A stretch of 30,400 bases of DNA from Psilocybe azurescens (GCA_023853785.1 JAJIRX010000191.1:1-30400), one strand, 5' to 3'. Positions 10,910-23,625 are shown, numbered from the stretch's first letter. Numbers and translations: made by a program. The notes: generated from the letters alone by a model not told the origin.

Positions 10910-12110
10910 CTAGTTTAATAAGTTATCATCTATCAGCCGAGAGGCGAGAAGTTAGAACAAATATTCATAATGTTGGATCTAGATGTACTATTTGGCTCGC
11001 CTCTCCGCCAGAGGGTGGCATGCAACTGTTATTATTTGGCCGTCGGAAGCAGTCTCGTCGGGATCCTCCGAAACCAATGTCGTGTTTGTTGAGATCTATA
11101 GGATCCCCTCCATCTGCTAGCCTGCACCAGGTCTTTGTCAGTGGATCCTCAGTTTTTAATGATGAAAGATGGTGGGATGTATCTGCAATTCGATTAGTAC
11201 AACCGAGCTCACGGAAAGTCATTCTTACTGAGTATATGCCGGCGCCAATGAGGTGCCCGAATGGATTGGATGCCCGTACGTGATTGATGTATTTAAAAAC
11301 AATTCTGATGATATATAAGAGCAATCAGTTTAAAAGACAGAGTAGTTAGAGCAATACCGTAAGGATCATGAGTAAGAGACATACGGGTTGGTGTCATGTC
11401 AGCTAGTATGTTAGCGTTTCCAACGACGGGGGGGAAGAGACGGGGAAGGCGACGGTGTCGATTTACATAGCGACAGCAATCATAGTAACTGTGTTGGTGG
11501 ACAAGCTCAGCAAATGGAAGTCCAGGTGCAGGTGGGATCTCATCGAAGTGCACTACGATGATCAAAATGACTGATTAGTGAATGGGCGCTTAAGGACTAT
11601 CCGAGCATGCAAGCTCTGCTCACAGGCGAGAAAGTACAGAAGAGCTTCTATCTGGACGCAGATATGGGGCACAGTGGGGAGGTCTGGTACATATAGTAAG
11701 CTGACATAGTCAAGACATGGTGTTGGTGATGGTTTCGGGGAGGAAAGTTGCTTAGGAAAGAAAATATAGCAATGCCTTTTCATAGAAAACAAAGGCCTTG
11801 GAGCCTTTCCACACATAGCATCTCCCATGCTCTTTTCTGTGCATTGAGTGAATTCTGACTTAGTTTCGTAGCCTGTACCAAACGATGGTATGCTGATCTA
11901 TCCCCAGGCAGATCTCTGCTCCCACTGATACACACAGTAAAAGCAAGGTCTTAGGGGCGATACATCTCCCCACCCTGCGCACCGCAGTGCAAGCCGGGAT
12001 ATAGTCGTGTTTAAGAGCGTCATCGTGCTGAAGGATCTCATATCTGACTAATGCTCTCTTAGATTTTGTTTTCATGTTCTTTTATTTGGTTCATTATACG
12101 CCGGCACTGT
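10910..12110 (-). other. Coding-like - strand fragments, no coherent gene model
   Basis: Several - strand frames are locally open and start or end near plausible splice sites. They include 11565-11395 (EIPPAPGLPFAELVHQHSYYD, then a donor near 11391), 11325-11220 (ASNPFGHLIGAGIYS followed by a GTAAGA donor), 11180-10970, and 12075-11860. They could be the 5' exons of the gene ending at 10412, but phases do not agree without repairs I cannot justify. I recognise no domain. Confidence 0.2.
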
Positions 12111-13489
12111 GACGAGCGTTGCGGCTTCAATGTCGCCCGCCATGTTATTTGAACATCTCGGACGCCTATCTACCCACGAAACTTCCGTCATGCCACTCAG
12201 TCTGTATATTTTTCTTCCAGATTGTTGCTCAACCAGACGTGGAGATAATCAGCCGCCGACTGGACGACTGAAAATCTTCGCTAGTTTCACTCCATTCGTC
12301 CTTTGACTGTCAAGATTGAAATACGATAATCACGAACTTCTGATGTAATTTCCGGTTCATAACGCCCACATGGTCCATCTGCTTCGAGTGGCAGCATATT
12401 CTATCCGGAGCTCCTATGTGTGCGTGCGGGCGTGTTTGTGTGTGCGTCGGACATTCAACATTAGTCTGTGGACACAACCCCTTGGCCTGGTTTAGCGGCC
12501 CAGGGCCTCTCACGCGGGTGTCAGATGTACGGCGGGTCAGTAAGAGACAGAAAAGTGACGATTTTGGAGCTGTAAGGGAACAAAAACCACATGGCAACTT
12601 GGGATCGATACGCGAGCTTCGTTGCACCCATGCCCACTATACTGGCAAGTACGTTCAGGTTGAGTCGCATCTATGGGAATCAAGTATTCATGTGCTCGGC
12701 GGCTGTGTTCCTTCTCTTCTACTGCCCATGAGCTATTTTATTTGGAAGCTGCAGTGTACTGGGATCATAGGCTCCATCGCAACTGCATATGTTTGGATGT
12801 CACCAATTATCTAAACAACGAGATAACAAACTCCTAGCCGCTCAACTACTGGGTGCTGAGCCATAGCTTGTATGATGCTCCCTGTTCACGTTCTCTTTCA
12901 TCACTGGATTCAAGGCTGAGTGTTTCTGGGAGGCCTACTACAAACTAAGAACTTCGGTGACAGATACATCAGGCGTACTAGACCCTAACTGTGTCTGTAG
13001 CCTTTCCATGTAGACAAAGGTAACACCATTCACAATAATATGCTGCCTTCCCCAAATACCTCTTGGTGTTCTGGATGAGCTGGAATATCTTACTGTGTAC
13101 TAGTGTGTTAGAGTGTCTCTTTGGTCAGATTTATAATGAATGCGTATTACTAACTCGGCACCTTTTTTTTAACTTCCTGTCAAAAGCGCCCATCGAGTTT
13201 ATGTTTACTGCCTCCGATTATGATACCCGGAATCTCCCTTAGCCAGCTTCATTGTAAGTCCGCTGTAGTCTGTTACCTTAATATCTTTCACCCTACAAAG
13301 ATTCGGCTTCAAGAAGAGAAAGAAGCATCATACCTTAGCCTTTGGTGATAAACTTTACGACTAATTAATATACTCTGTAATAGACTTTGAACAGGATCTA
13401 TTATACGAGAGATGTAGTCGAGTATGGCATAAGCAGATAGTTCCCAAGAGAGGGCGATACCCGTGTAAGTCGAAGACGCTCAAGAGGAT
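12111..13489. other. Intergenic region, nothing convincing
   Basis: About 1.4 kb without a supported gene. A 132-codon + frame at 12416-12814 begins in a TG/GTGCG simple repeat and reads like chance. No tRNA or transposon ends were seen. Confidence 0.35.
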
Positions 13490-14223
13490 CTACCATTTAA
13501 AGGTCATGAAATCAACTGCCAGTTTGACGCAGAGCATATCTTCTTCTTCCGCAGTGTAGCCCATCACTTCGACATTGAATTTAGCTATTTTAGTATAAGA
13601 AAAAAATCTGTCAGAGGCGTCTTGTCGGAGATAAAATAAGGTGACCTTTGGGTATTTCTTTCGGAAGAGTGACCGTTTGCACTACAGTGTATGGTCCGGG
13701 CACTACCGGACATTGGACTGTCGCGTTAGCCTTGAGGCTGGAAAGCAAGGCTCAGGAAGGGGGTCCAACTAGAGAAAAAATGACGCACGCCTCTTCACAA
13801 ACGTCAAACCTTTTCTGGAGGAGCTTTATCAAACCAAGTTTTACTGCAACGTTTGCATATGCTCCGTCCTATGAGACCGGGTAAGCTATGAGACGAGACT
13901 GGCGCTTAACATAACACTACAAACCACTATTTCCTTTAGGACATCGGCTTTGACAGTGACGGTGAGTTCTTTGCCAGGTTCAGGAGGGTCTGGCGAAACC
14001 TGAATGGAGTTGATTTGGACAGCGTCGGTGGTCAATCCTGCTGGTGGATAAGTAAAGAGAAGACTGCAATACTTAAAGACGTACCACAATCATTCCAGTT
14101 CCAGCTAGCAAGTGTATGGACTGGACTATTCACGGCTTCAATTGGCTGTTGCTCTCCAGCGATGAGAGACAGGGAGGGAGCAGCCAGGCTTAGACATGTT
14201 ATGAACAGGAAAATCGAGCGCAT
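13490..14223 (-). CDS. NPC2: NPC2-like ML-domain sterol/phospholipid transfer protein, five exons
   Basis: Secreted/vacuolar lipid-transfer protein of the MD-2-related lipid-recognition family (fungal phosphatidylglycerol/phosphatidylinositol transfer protein, NPC2). Exons on the - strand: 14223-14085, 14037-13925, 13868-13789, 13737-13646, 13584-13490; 172 residues, the usual fungal length. A signal peptide (MRSIFLFITCLSLAAPSLS) is followed by a short propeptide-like stretch, then SWNWNDCG, IQVSPDPPEPGKELTVTVKA, KLGLIKLLQKRFDVCEEA, ATVQCPV, VTLPKEIPKA, and the C-terminal GYTAEEEDMLCVKLAVDF. The conserved cysteines are present (NDCG, FDVCEE, VQCPV, MLCVK). All introns are GT-AG and phases agree without any repair. 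It is the one recognisable multi-exon gene here with no frame break. A CACGTG lies about 65 bases upstream of the ATG (14288-14293). Confidence 0.93.
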
Positions 14224-14925
14224 TATGGGATGGAGACGTGGTTCAAGTTCAAGTTCAGTTACTCGGCAGGACAGTTATAGTGTTCATCACGTGCAGCTGT
14301 TCTGACGTATTTTCAGTTCCATTCCATTTGCAACGCCACCCAGTCGGAACCGAGTTATAGTAATTCTGTGGCCGCAAATCTATGAGACGAACTCAGGAAG
14401 AACCTACGACTTACAGAAGATACGTCCTGGTTGGGCTTACTATTGAAAACCCCTTTTCTGTTCTGTCTGATTAATTATGTTGGCAACATGAGATGATATG
14501 GCGGAAACGCAAAGCATCTAAGATTTCATCCTATCACACGTGGTCAAGTAGACTTTTGATCGAAGAAAACGACATCATTCGCAACATCTTTCCTGGGTCG
14601 ATATTTGTATACTAAGCAAGGGAAATCCATTTATTTTATTCAATAAATCTCACAGAGGCCTCTCGCATCATCTGTAGCATGTCTAGTAATTGATGTTTTC
14701 GTTCTAGCCCAGTATACAGTGTTATAACCACTGCTTTCTCCAAACTTCGGTTTACCATTCTATAAACACGACAACAAGTGAGTTAAGTTTTGTGCGAAAA
14801 TGTTCATACTCAGCGTACTTTATTAAAGGTTTTGACCTCACGCTACGGGCGCTTGCTGGTGCTCAGAGCCTGGAGTGCTCAGTCATTCACACGTAATCAC
14901 GTGACCTTTTAGAGGAAGTCTCGGA

Positions 14926-14946
14926 GTTGTAAGTTGTAAGTTGTAA
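14926..14946 (+). repeat. Three tandem copies of GTTGTAA
   Basis: Perfect 7-base unit repeated three times in non-coding DNA. No function is evident. Confidence 0.7.
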
Positions 14947-16537
14947 CAGTTAATTTACATTTACTTACCCCAAGTCATAGCATGACTTTCTTGCCTTTCA
15001 ACTTGGTATCTTAATCTACTATTCAAAGTTTGGCTTTTCCAAAATCCACTTGGCTCTCCATTGTGATCACCGAAAACCTATAACTCGAAAGACACGGGTT
15101 ATTACTTCTCCAAGGAGCAGACTAAATGTGTCAGTTTCCCGATTTTCTTTGGATAACCCTCTTTGTGTCTATCGCATACAGTCGCACACCCTTACCATCC
15201 ATATCTCGCGGATCCTGGTGCTCCGTCGGCTCTGTCAGTATATTCGCCATTCCTGACGCCGCAGAATGGGAAGATAACAGGAAGATAACGATTAATCATC
15301 ACGCTGTGTTGAGACCTAAAAACCGTGCAGAAGCCTCCACAGTAGATCGATGGTGGATATGCCATAATACGCTTCAATGCCGACAATCACGCAGCCGATG
15401 CCCACCCACGATCGACTCCCTCTACCAGGCTTGGCTTCTGGTGTAAATCACTCTGTCAGTCTATTCCATTCTGGCGTTCAAACACCATTGAAGTACCCGA
15501 CGAATAAGGACACCTAATTGCTGCCTTATACATGCTTTTTTGTTGACTTTAGGCGTCAAGAATTGTCAAATGGCTGTTAAACTGGTACGTAAAAGGAACT
15601 GTTATTAATAATACGCGGGATGACAGTTGACCAGGACCTTTACCAGGCAGCGGGTGTTGGTATTTGAATCAAAATGGATCCCATGGGATATATACTCTGC
15701 ATCTCCTTCGCGAGTCTAAATTTCCGTCGGTTACACCCACAAATGCTTTGCGATCTTATATGTATGCTCAACAGATTCCACAACGAAACAATTTCCCTCC
15801 AATACTTATAACTTGATCATCGCTAGAACCATCCACTCCTCCGATACATCAAGTCTGACTTATTCTATCCTCATCATGGACTACGTCTCGTGGGTTAGCC
15901 AAGAGCCAATTCGAGGTTCGCTGGCTTCATATCCGACCATCAATGGAGCTATCCGGAGTCTTTACCAATTGATCTGAAAATAGAGTTACTGCTAAGTACG
16001 CAGCATCCATAGCCTCACTCGGTGACCGGCCATGTCGGAAATATTAAAAGTGTCTAATCAGGGTGAACCCTGAAAGCTTGACTTCCTGATCAGGTCAAAC
16101 GAGATAAGATCAGGAGAGTGTCGCGGCCTGTCACATTAGTAGCCGAGCATGAGATTCAGGAAATAGACTTGTTCTCAAGCCTGCACATGTCGCAGGTAGG
16201 GGTTTCGGTGGGGGAAAAGATAGATAATAACTCATATACCTGCTACCGTCAAAAATTTCCTGAGATTATTATTAATTAGATGGTAATGTCCAAATGGTGG
16301 GATATGGGGAGAACACACCGGAATTCAGCAGTTTCTCAACAATTTTTCATGTATTATAATGAAACTATGCTCTATGGAAAGGTATTGAAAATTTAAACAC
16401 AATAAAGTTTATTCTACAGGGTTTAGTCCAACAACAGGCCTGCACATTGTAATATACTGAATTTTTATGCGAAGGCAATACTGTAACAAGATGATTACTT
16501 GCTTCTATAAAAATAATTGCATTGGAAAGCTATAAAA

Positions 16538-16681
16538 ATGTCTATCCAACGCATTTTTAAACTAAGAAAACGGTCCACTTTAACCCATGTATTTGTGGAT
16601 CGACTGGAAGCTGATCGTAACGCGTCGGACTTGGCAAAAATAACAGAGTTGCCCAATTCGGTTGTAGACGCTATATATTAA
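16538..16681 (+). CDS. Isolated short open frame, 47 codons, doubtful
   Basis: ATG at 16538 follows a TATAAAA stretch. The translation starts MSIQRIFKLRKRSTL, continues DRLEADRNASDLAKI and ends VVDAIY. It is charged and not repetitive, which is more protein-like than its surroundings, but it matches nothing I recognise and has no supported partner exon. It may be a remnant of a larger gene or chance. Confidence 0.15.
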   Translation: MSIQRIFKLRKRSTLTHVFVDRLEADRNASDLAKITELPNSVVDAIY

Positions 16682-16942
16682 CCCCGTTTCATATTTCAGA
16701 CAAGATCTCTCGGCGAAACGGCAAGTTTGTGTGGCAGGTATCAAATTATGTAAGTTCTTTCTTAGGAAGGATGCGCGTTCAATTCCAGTTGTTTACAATA
16801 AATAAATAGAAAGGTAGATGAAGCCGGGTCCTGGCGCACCTTATCAGCCTGTTTAGGCCGTTTCAAAGTTTCCGACACAATCACTCATCAGAGCAGTTAG
16901 GATGCATACATAAAGCAAACGAACCACTGCGGGCACCGCGGT

Positions 16943-18479
16943 ATGGAACCGCTCCCACTCCATGCTCATGTCATTGTCGACTCTGCCGATCTAGTCGAAG
17001 TGTACGTCCCATATTCTCCAGTGATCAGCGTGTTTTATGCCTTCCTCCGCTGGCAGAGCAGGGCCTCAGGTAAGCCTTAGCCACTCTCTAGCAATTTCTT
17101 CTCTTTCCACTCACACCGTCACCGTCATCGACTTGCTTTACTTGCCAACTTAGCTTCTCTCAGGGTTTTGCAACGTCTTCCTGCTTGGTGTACTAACGGT
17201 TCAAGTCTGTGAGTCCCAAACTTCATGGCACACATCACCAATCCAGGTTAAAATTAACCCTTTCTTGTGACTCGGATTATTCAAGTTATCTACCACACCA
17301 TATTCCAACATGATCGCGCCCTAATCCGAGCTCTAATATACGGCGTGTATGTCCTCGAAGCCACGCAGACCGTCCTCCTCATACGAGACCTTTTCGGAAC
17401 TTTGCTGAAGGTTTTGGGGATCCTGCGTCGCTCGATAGAATTGGGCTGTTGTGGATTAGCATCCCGCTGTTAACCGGTATCGGTGAGTACATAGATCATA
17501 TTTCTCTTGCCTCTTGTATTGCATGCGTGATGTATCAAGGTTACTAAACCCAGTATGCCTTTTGTATATATAGTCACATTCTTTTGTCAAGGGCTCTATG
17601 CATACCGGATCAACATTCTCTTTAGAAACAAGCTAATCGTGGGCGTGGTCATCCTCGTACGTGTCAAGCTTGACCATCGCATCTCCTGCATCTCCATTCA
17701 TCATGAGCGTATCAAACTGATTACTCTACGAACCAACGTCAGGGCTGCGTCGTTCAGCTTGTATCCTCCGTCCTGGTCGTGGTCGAGTCCCAGAAACATA
17801 GTCGCCTAAGTGAACTGTTCACTCCCAAATTAATGCTCATTTCAGGAGTGGGTCCTCATTCTATTCTTCGCTTAATAATCTGCTGCTGACACTCTTTTCA
17901 AAACAAGCTCTGGTACAGCAGCGCTGCCATATGCGATGTCATTATCGCGATTTGCATGACCTACTATGTAAGCACGCCAAAGCGACGACAACTGTTACTG
18001 ATGCTTTATATGCTTACATCTGAATCTGTTTCTCAGTTCTTCCATGAACACCCCAAGGGCACAAGAACTGGAATAAACATCCAAAAATTGCCCGTATCAT
18101 AATCGGAACAGGCGCGTTAACAGGTTCGTCAATCATATCTTCACCCACTGCCTACCGAGTCTAACCACCCGTTCTCGAACCAGCCGCCGTCGCCATCGTC
18201 TGCTGCGTACTCAACTTCATCCCGTCCAAGCCAGCGTACTACCAGACCAGCACTGCGGTCCTCGGCAAGCTCTACTCCAACTCCATGATGGTCCTGCTGA
18301 ATTCGCGCATGTCGATCTCGTCCAACGCCGGCACAAGGGAGACGCATATCATGTCAACGCTCGAATTCGACTCGCTGTCCGAGCGGGGCGGGTTTCAACA
18401 GCCTCTTCGAGGTCGAGCACTGATCACGATGCTGTTTCAGAGTCTAATGCAATATATGAATCAGGAAATCCAACTGTAG
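16943..18479 (+). CDS. DUF6534-type seven-helix membrane protein, about eight exons
   Basis: Member of the large Agaricomycete family of multi-pass proteins with a C-terminal DUF6534 domain; function unknown, probably plasma membrane. Best exons: 16943-17069, 17164-17208, 17286-17482, 17554-17656, 17743-17847 (ends uncertain), 17908-17967, 18037-18123, 18184-18479; about 340 residues. Family hallmarks are FLLGVLTVQVF, YGVYVLEATQT, GFGDPASLDRIGLLW, QGLYAYRI, LWYSSAAICDVIIAICMTYY, then IGTGALTAAVAIV, YYQTSTAVLGKLYSNSMM and VLLNSRMSI. Three single-base losses are inferred: TTT at 17401-17403 (one T), near the exon 4 start at 17554, and AAAAA at 18083-18087 (one A). All restore family-like sequence. 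The C-terminal tail may also be shifted: another frame ends SLFEVEH. The start at 16943 is supported because exon 1 joins exon 2 in frame. Confidence 0.75.
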
Positions 18480-19014
18480 TCTAACCCTCAACGCCTTGCA
18501 TTTTCATGATGGTCAATATTTATTTCCACACAATCACGCTCCTACGTTATTCAACACGTCATGTATTATATGTGCAGTAAACCGGAATCATAGTGTACCC
18601 GAACACTCAATAATAAAAGTTTTCAACTGGATTAATTCTGCATTCATATGCGAAATTTCATTGTTATTCATCATGCCAGTACAGTATATTGTAAGTCTGA
18701 CAAGATAGTAATTCTATTTGTTTGTGCTACTTGTAGTTGTTGTACAAAATGCATATAGTAGTCGTATGTTTCCAAAGAAAATTGAAACAAATGCCGTTGA
18801 TCATGAAAAAGATGTTGATGAGATGCGTAGGAGTACGTGTGGGGTAAAAATCATAAACGAATCAGAACAAAAGGGTATGAAACCAAAAGAGAGACAGAGA
18901 CAGAGACAGAGACAGAAAAAAATACAAGTCATAAGCAAATGATAAAAATACAGCCTTGCGAGGAGAGGGGGGTGCCGCGTTCGTTTTTATTGTTGTTATT
19001 GTCCGATGGCAAAA
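18480..19014. other. Convergent intergenic region between the DUF6534-type gene and STE6
   Basis: 535 AT-rich bases holding the 3' ends of two convergent genes. It contains a GAGACA microsatellite (separate entry). No gene is supported. Confidence 0.45.
18891..18915 (+). repeat. GAGACA hexanucleotide microsatellite
   Basis: About four perfect tandem GAGACA units, beyond the stop of STE6. Confidence 0.75.
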
Positions 19015-22000
19015 TTACCCAATCCATTCACCGCCGCGTGCAAGACTCGCAAACACGCCCTTGCGTTCCATGAGCCAGTCATAAGAACCCTCCTCCACCA
19101 CCTCGCCGTCCTGCACCACCACAATGCGATCGCACATCATCATCGCCTCCAAATTATGCGTGATCATCACCGTCGTCCGCCCGCCCTCCTTGTTGTCCTC
19201 CTTGACGCCGTAGATCGCCTCGAGCACCGCCGCCGCGTTCTCCGTGTCCAGCGACGACGTGCACTCGTCGAGGATGAGGATGCGCGACGGCCGCACGAGC
19301 GCGCGCGCGATCTGCAGGCGCTGCGCCTGCCCGCCCGACACGAGCGCCGCGTTCTCGCCCACGTGCGTGTCGTACGCCCTGCGGGAGCCCCCATGATGAA
19401 CTCGTGGATGTTCGCCGCCTTGGCCGCGTACCGGATGTCGACCTCCGAGATCGCGGGGTGCCCGTAGCGGATGTTGTCCGCGATGCTCGCGTCGAACAGG
19501 TGCGGCTGCTGGCTCACGACCGCGACGTGGTCCCGCAGGTACGCGACGTCCACGAGGCGCGTGTCGACGTCGCCGATGGTCACTGACCCGGCTGTTGGCT
19601 CGTACAGGCGCTGCAGCAGCGCGGCGACCGTGGACTTGCCGCTGCCCGAGGGTCCGACGATGGCGACGCACTCCCCGGCCCTGATACGCAGGTTCACGTT
19701 CTTGAGGACGGGGGCGAGAGGTCGTTCGGGGTACGTGAAGCTCACGTCGTTGAGGCTGATCGTGCCAGAGAGCTCGGGGCACAGCGTGCCGTATGATTCG
19801 TGCGTCGTGGTGTCCAGTCCAGAGAGCTTGGTAAAGTCAGCGGTAGCTTGCACAGCTTTCGCAATTTTTTGAGCTAGACAAACATAACATAAGAACACAT
19901 CAGCAACCCAAACCCATGCAATGAAAAAAAAAAACAGCGGTACTTACTGAACCCCATGAGCTGCGACCCAATCGTAACAGTGAACACCACGAGATTGAGG
20001 ACCTGGACCATCTGGAGGTAGGTGTACGTTCCGCGCGCGATGAGCACAGCTCCGACGTAAAACAGCGCCGCCTCCGCAAAGTAGATCAGCCCGCTCGCCA
20101 CACCGTACGTGCACCCCTCGACAAAGCCGCCCCGGATGCCCGTCTTCAGCGACTTGTCGACGGACGCGTCGAACTGCGCTTTGAACACGCCGTCAAAGGA
20201 CATGGATCGGATCCCGCGAATGTTGATAACAGTCTACAAAAAGAAAAAGATCAACACAAATCCACTGCATGCAAATGAGAAAAAAGCTCACATCATAATA
20301 CCCCCTCGCGACCTCCTCCCGCGCCCTCTTGTTCCCTCACCTCGCACCTCGCCACCAACTTCGTCTGCAGCGCCATGGCTCCTGCAAACAGCGGCGCGAT
20401 CGCCACGCCCGCGAGCGTCAGCTGCCACCCCGCCACGAGCGCCCACACCAGGCCCACACCCAGCATCGCCGTCACCACCACCATCTGGCCCCACACCACC
20501 GCGACCAAATCGCGCGCATCGTCCCCGTCCTTCACCAGTATCTGCACGAGGCGCGCGGGCGAGTGCCGCGCGCGGTCGAACCACGCCCGGTCCTGCGCGA
20601 GTATGCGCCCAAACGCGCGCTGGCGCAGCGTGGTCACCCAGGATATGCCCGCGGACTCCATGACGAAGTACTTCAGCCCCAGGAGGAAGCCCTCGAGCGC
20701 GGCCGCGCCGAGCACGAGCGCGCCGAAGAGGTTGATCGCGCGCGTGTCCTGCGCGCCGATCGAGACCTCGAAGAGCAGGCGCGAGAGGAGGAAGGAGAAG
20801 ACGGGCGTCATCGCGCCGTTGAGCACGCACACGGCGAGGCCGAAGAAGAGCAGCGGCTTGCGCGGGATGGACGCGTACGCCGCGCGCATGAGCGCCCAGA
20901 ACGGCGGGATCGGTTCCTCATCTTCTTGTTGTTCTTGCGCCGCAGCCTCGGTGGATTTCTCGACCTTCACGTACGACAACGCGCCATTCGACCCGTTCCA
21001 CTGCGTCCGCGCACGTTGGAGCCCCGGCCGCGCCTGCCGCGCTGTCGTCGCGCTCTTCTCCATCGTCTTCTTCTCCTCATCGAACTCCTCCACACTGGAG
21101 GCCGTGGACTTGCGATAATTATTAGCCACGACAGTGAACGTCGCAGACGTCGGTGTCGGCGGGAGACTGTACCTCCTCGCATAGTTCGCGGCCGAGGCCG
21201 TGTGCGCAGCGGAGGGCTCCGCAGGGAGGTTGAGCCGCAGCCCAGAAGGCAATTGGGCGGAGGACGGACGCCTTTTTCGCGGGGTTGATCGAGCCAGTCC
21301 TGCGAGTCGTTGTTGGATGTGGTAGTAGCGGCTGCAGTAGACTTGGTCCCGGTGAGATCCCCAACGACGTCGAGCATCCACGCGCCGAACGTCATCGGGC
21401 GGAGCGCCAAACTCTGGTGCTTAAGGTACGGCGGCCTGTCCTTGTCCGCATCCTCCATATCGTCCAGCTTGTCTTCCTCCTCTTGCAGATCCAACGTCTT
21501 CTTCACCTCCTCTTCCTCCGCCTTCTCCGGCAAAAACCCTCCGGTCTCGCGCTGCGCATCCATAAGCTTTCTAAACTCTCCCACATCACAATCATAGTCG
21601 GCCTTGACCTCCTCGAGATCGGACCGGTACCCCTGCTCGACGACTCGCCCGTCCTTGAGCACATACACAAAGTCCTGCGCGGTAATCTGCGAAAGGTCGT
21701 GGGTGATCACGATGGTCGTTTTGTTGTGGCGCCAGCGCTTGATCGCTTCAAAGACCAGGATGCGGGAGGTCGCGTCCAGGGCGGAGGTGGCTTCGTCTGA
21801 TGGTAGAAAGTCAGAATGGCACGGAAGAGAAAGGTAGAAAGAGAACAAGGGAAAGAGACGCACCAAGAATTAACACAGCAGGGTTCCTCAACAGCGCACG
21901 CGCAATCGCCAAGCGCTGCTTCTGCCCACCACTCAAGCCCACACCCGCGCCGCCCCCAAGGAGGGTGTCGTACCCTGCGGCAGATCCCGCACAAACTCGT

Positions 22001-23625
22001 GCAACAGCGCCGCGCGGCACGCGTCCTCCACCTGCTTGAGGCTCGGCTGGCCGTTGGGGTGGCCGTGCATCGCCAGCGCGATGTTCTCATACACGCTCTT
22101 TTCGTCGAATATGACGACGCCCGCGGCGCCCTGCTGCCCGACGCACGCCACATGCGCGCGCAGCCACTCGGCGTCGAGGAGGGCCATATCGCACTCGTCA
22201 AAGTTCATTAAGCCCCGCTGCGGCTCGTACATCTTCAACAGCAAGTGCGTGATGGTGGATTTACCAGACCCCGAGGAGCCCACGATAAAAGTCGTGTCGT
22301 TCGCCGGGAGAAACAGGAAACATCAGAAAGAACGGGCACAGTTGGTCGGGAAGGATAGGCGAAGCTGACGTTGTACAGCGCGAGCCCGCCGGCGAACTTG
22401 GCGGGGACGATTTTGCGCGGGGACGGCGGGGAGGAGGGGTCGTACTCGACGAGGGTGAGCAGCGCGGCCATGCCGATCTTGCCCTTCGCCAGCACGATAA
22501 ACTGCGGGACGCACATCTGCAAATTGCTCGACGCGATCAGGCACGCCCAGAACACCGCCATCACATCGCCTGCGCTGATCTTGCCCTCGCGCACGAGCTT
22601 GGACCCGAACCAGAAGCCCTGCACGAACATGGCCATCATCACGAACTGGGACAGACCGGAGGTGACCGCCCAGAGCTTGTTGAGGCTGCGCGCTGCGAGG
22701 CGCAGCGAGACGAAGATGTCGTTCGCGCGCGTGTGCTCGAGGTTGGCGGCGTTGAAAGCTTTGACGGTCGAAATGGCGGCGACGGCGCGGTCGACGATGG
22801 TTGCGGCCACGCCTGTCTGCTCGCGCTCGTGCGCGAGGAGCGGTGCTGCAAAGCCCTGCGAGAGGCCTTGGACGATGACGAGCACGGGCAGGGCGGAGAG
22901 AATGACGAGGGTGAGCGCCCATGAGCGCGTGAATGCGAGGACGAGGCATGTAATGCATGTGGTGAGGTATTGGATGAGCATCCCCGAGGCGAGGGACGAA
23001 GCCATACGAACTTCGTCAGTTTCTCTGAAGAAGAAAATATTAATATCAAATAAAAATCATGAAAGGAAAGGGTGATCACATACCGGGAGAATTTTGCCAT
23101 AAGACCTCCAGCACCGACGTCTTCCTCAGAGCCCATATGGTTATCGAACCATGACAGATCCTTCTGGGAGACGGAGGTGTAAATAACTTTGCGGAGACCC
23201 ATCACATTCGTCTCGCCAATCCATATCCACAGACTCGATGTGATGCTGCTCAAGGCCAAAGCACCAATAGCCAAGCCGATCAGTTCGAGAGCTGCGATGC
23301 CTACACCGTGAAGTAGGTCGTCTTTGGCGGATTGAGGGGGATTGGGAGTGAGAGGGAATTTGGCAAAAGCGTCGAATGCCTGGCCGACGACATAGGTCAT
23401 GAAAGGAGCCACGCCGCCAGCGATGATCGAAGTAAGAATGGCTGGAAGAACCAGCAGCAGGAGCCTCCGCCGTGGAATGAATGAGAACAAAAGTCGAATA
23501 GAGGGAGGGATTGAAGGGGAAGTAGGTTGAGGCATGGGTGTCGCGTCGACGGTGTTGTGTTTGATGTCGTCGTTCGAGTCAAGAGACGAACGGGGCGAAT
23601 GGTCATGAAGGTCGTAAGCGGACAT
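19015..23625 (-). CDS. STE6: Ste6-type ABC transporter, a-factor-like mating pheromone exporter, five exons
   Basis: Full-length ABC-B exporter (TMD-NBD-TMD-NBD) that exports farnesylated mating pheromone. Exons on the - strand: 23625-23084, 23024-21864, 21796-20292, 20233-19948, 19873-19015; about 1450 residues. NBD1 has Walker [10 protein letters not shown] (about 429), signature LSGGQKQ (about 544) and Walker [12 protein letters not shown] split by intron 2. A Glu/Asp-rich linker of about 250 residues precedes TMD2 (from about 880). NBD2 has GPSGSGKST (about 1238), [14 protein letters not shown] (about 1342) and [12 protein letters not shown]; the [16 protein letters not shown] wording is typical of Ste6 rather than drug pumps. 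Six one-base errors are inferred: losses at 22316-22317, 21973-21975 and 21273-21277; gains at 20334-20336, 19388-19392 and 19377-19379 (+ strand runs). Exon lengths fit reading phase only after these repairs. The N-terminus is hydrophilic before the first helix (about residue 50). Confidence 0.9.

Larger units (their letters stand above)
14224..16942. other. Long AT-rich intergenic region
   Basis: 2.7 kb without a convincing gene. The first 100 bases should hold the NPC2 promoter. Small features are three direct copies of GTTGTAA at 14926-14946, CACGTG at 14898-14903, and an isolated 47-codon frame at 16538-16681. The last 100 bases before 16943 should be the promoter of the DUF6534-type gene. 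I see no terminal repeats, target-site duplications or transposase. Confidence 0.4.

Noticed and set aside
12416..12814. 132-codon + strand open frame
   Set aside because: Begins in a TG-rich simple repeat, shows no domain, and overlaps a frame of similar length on the other strand.
19015..23625. Two half-size ABC transporters or a drug-efflux pump
   Set aside because: Exon phases join one protein with two TMD-NBD halves, and the [16 protein letters not shown] wording in NBD2 fits Ste6 better than multidrug pumps.
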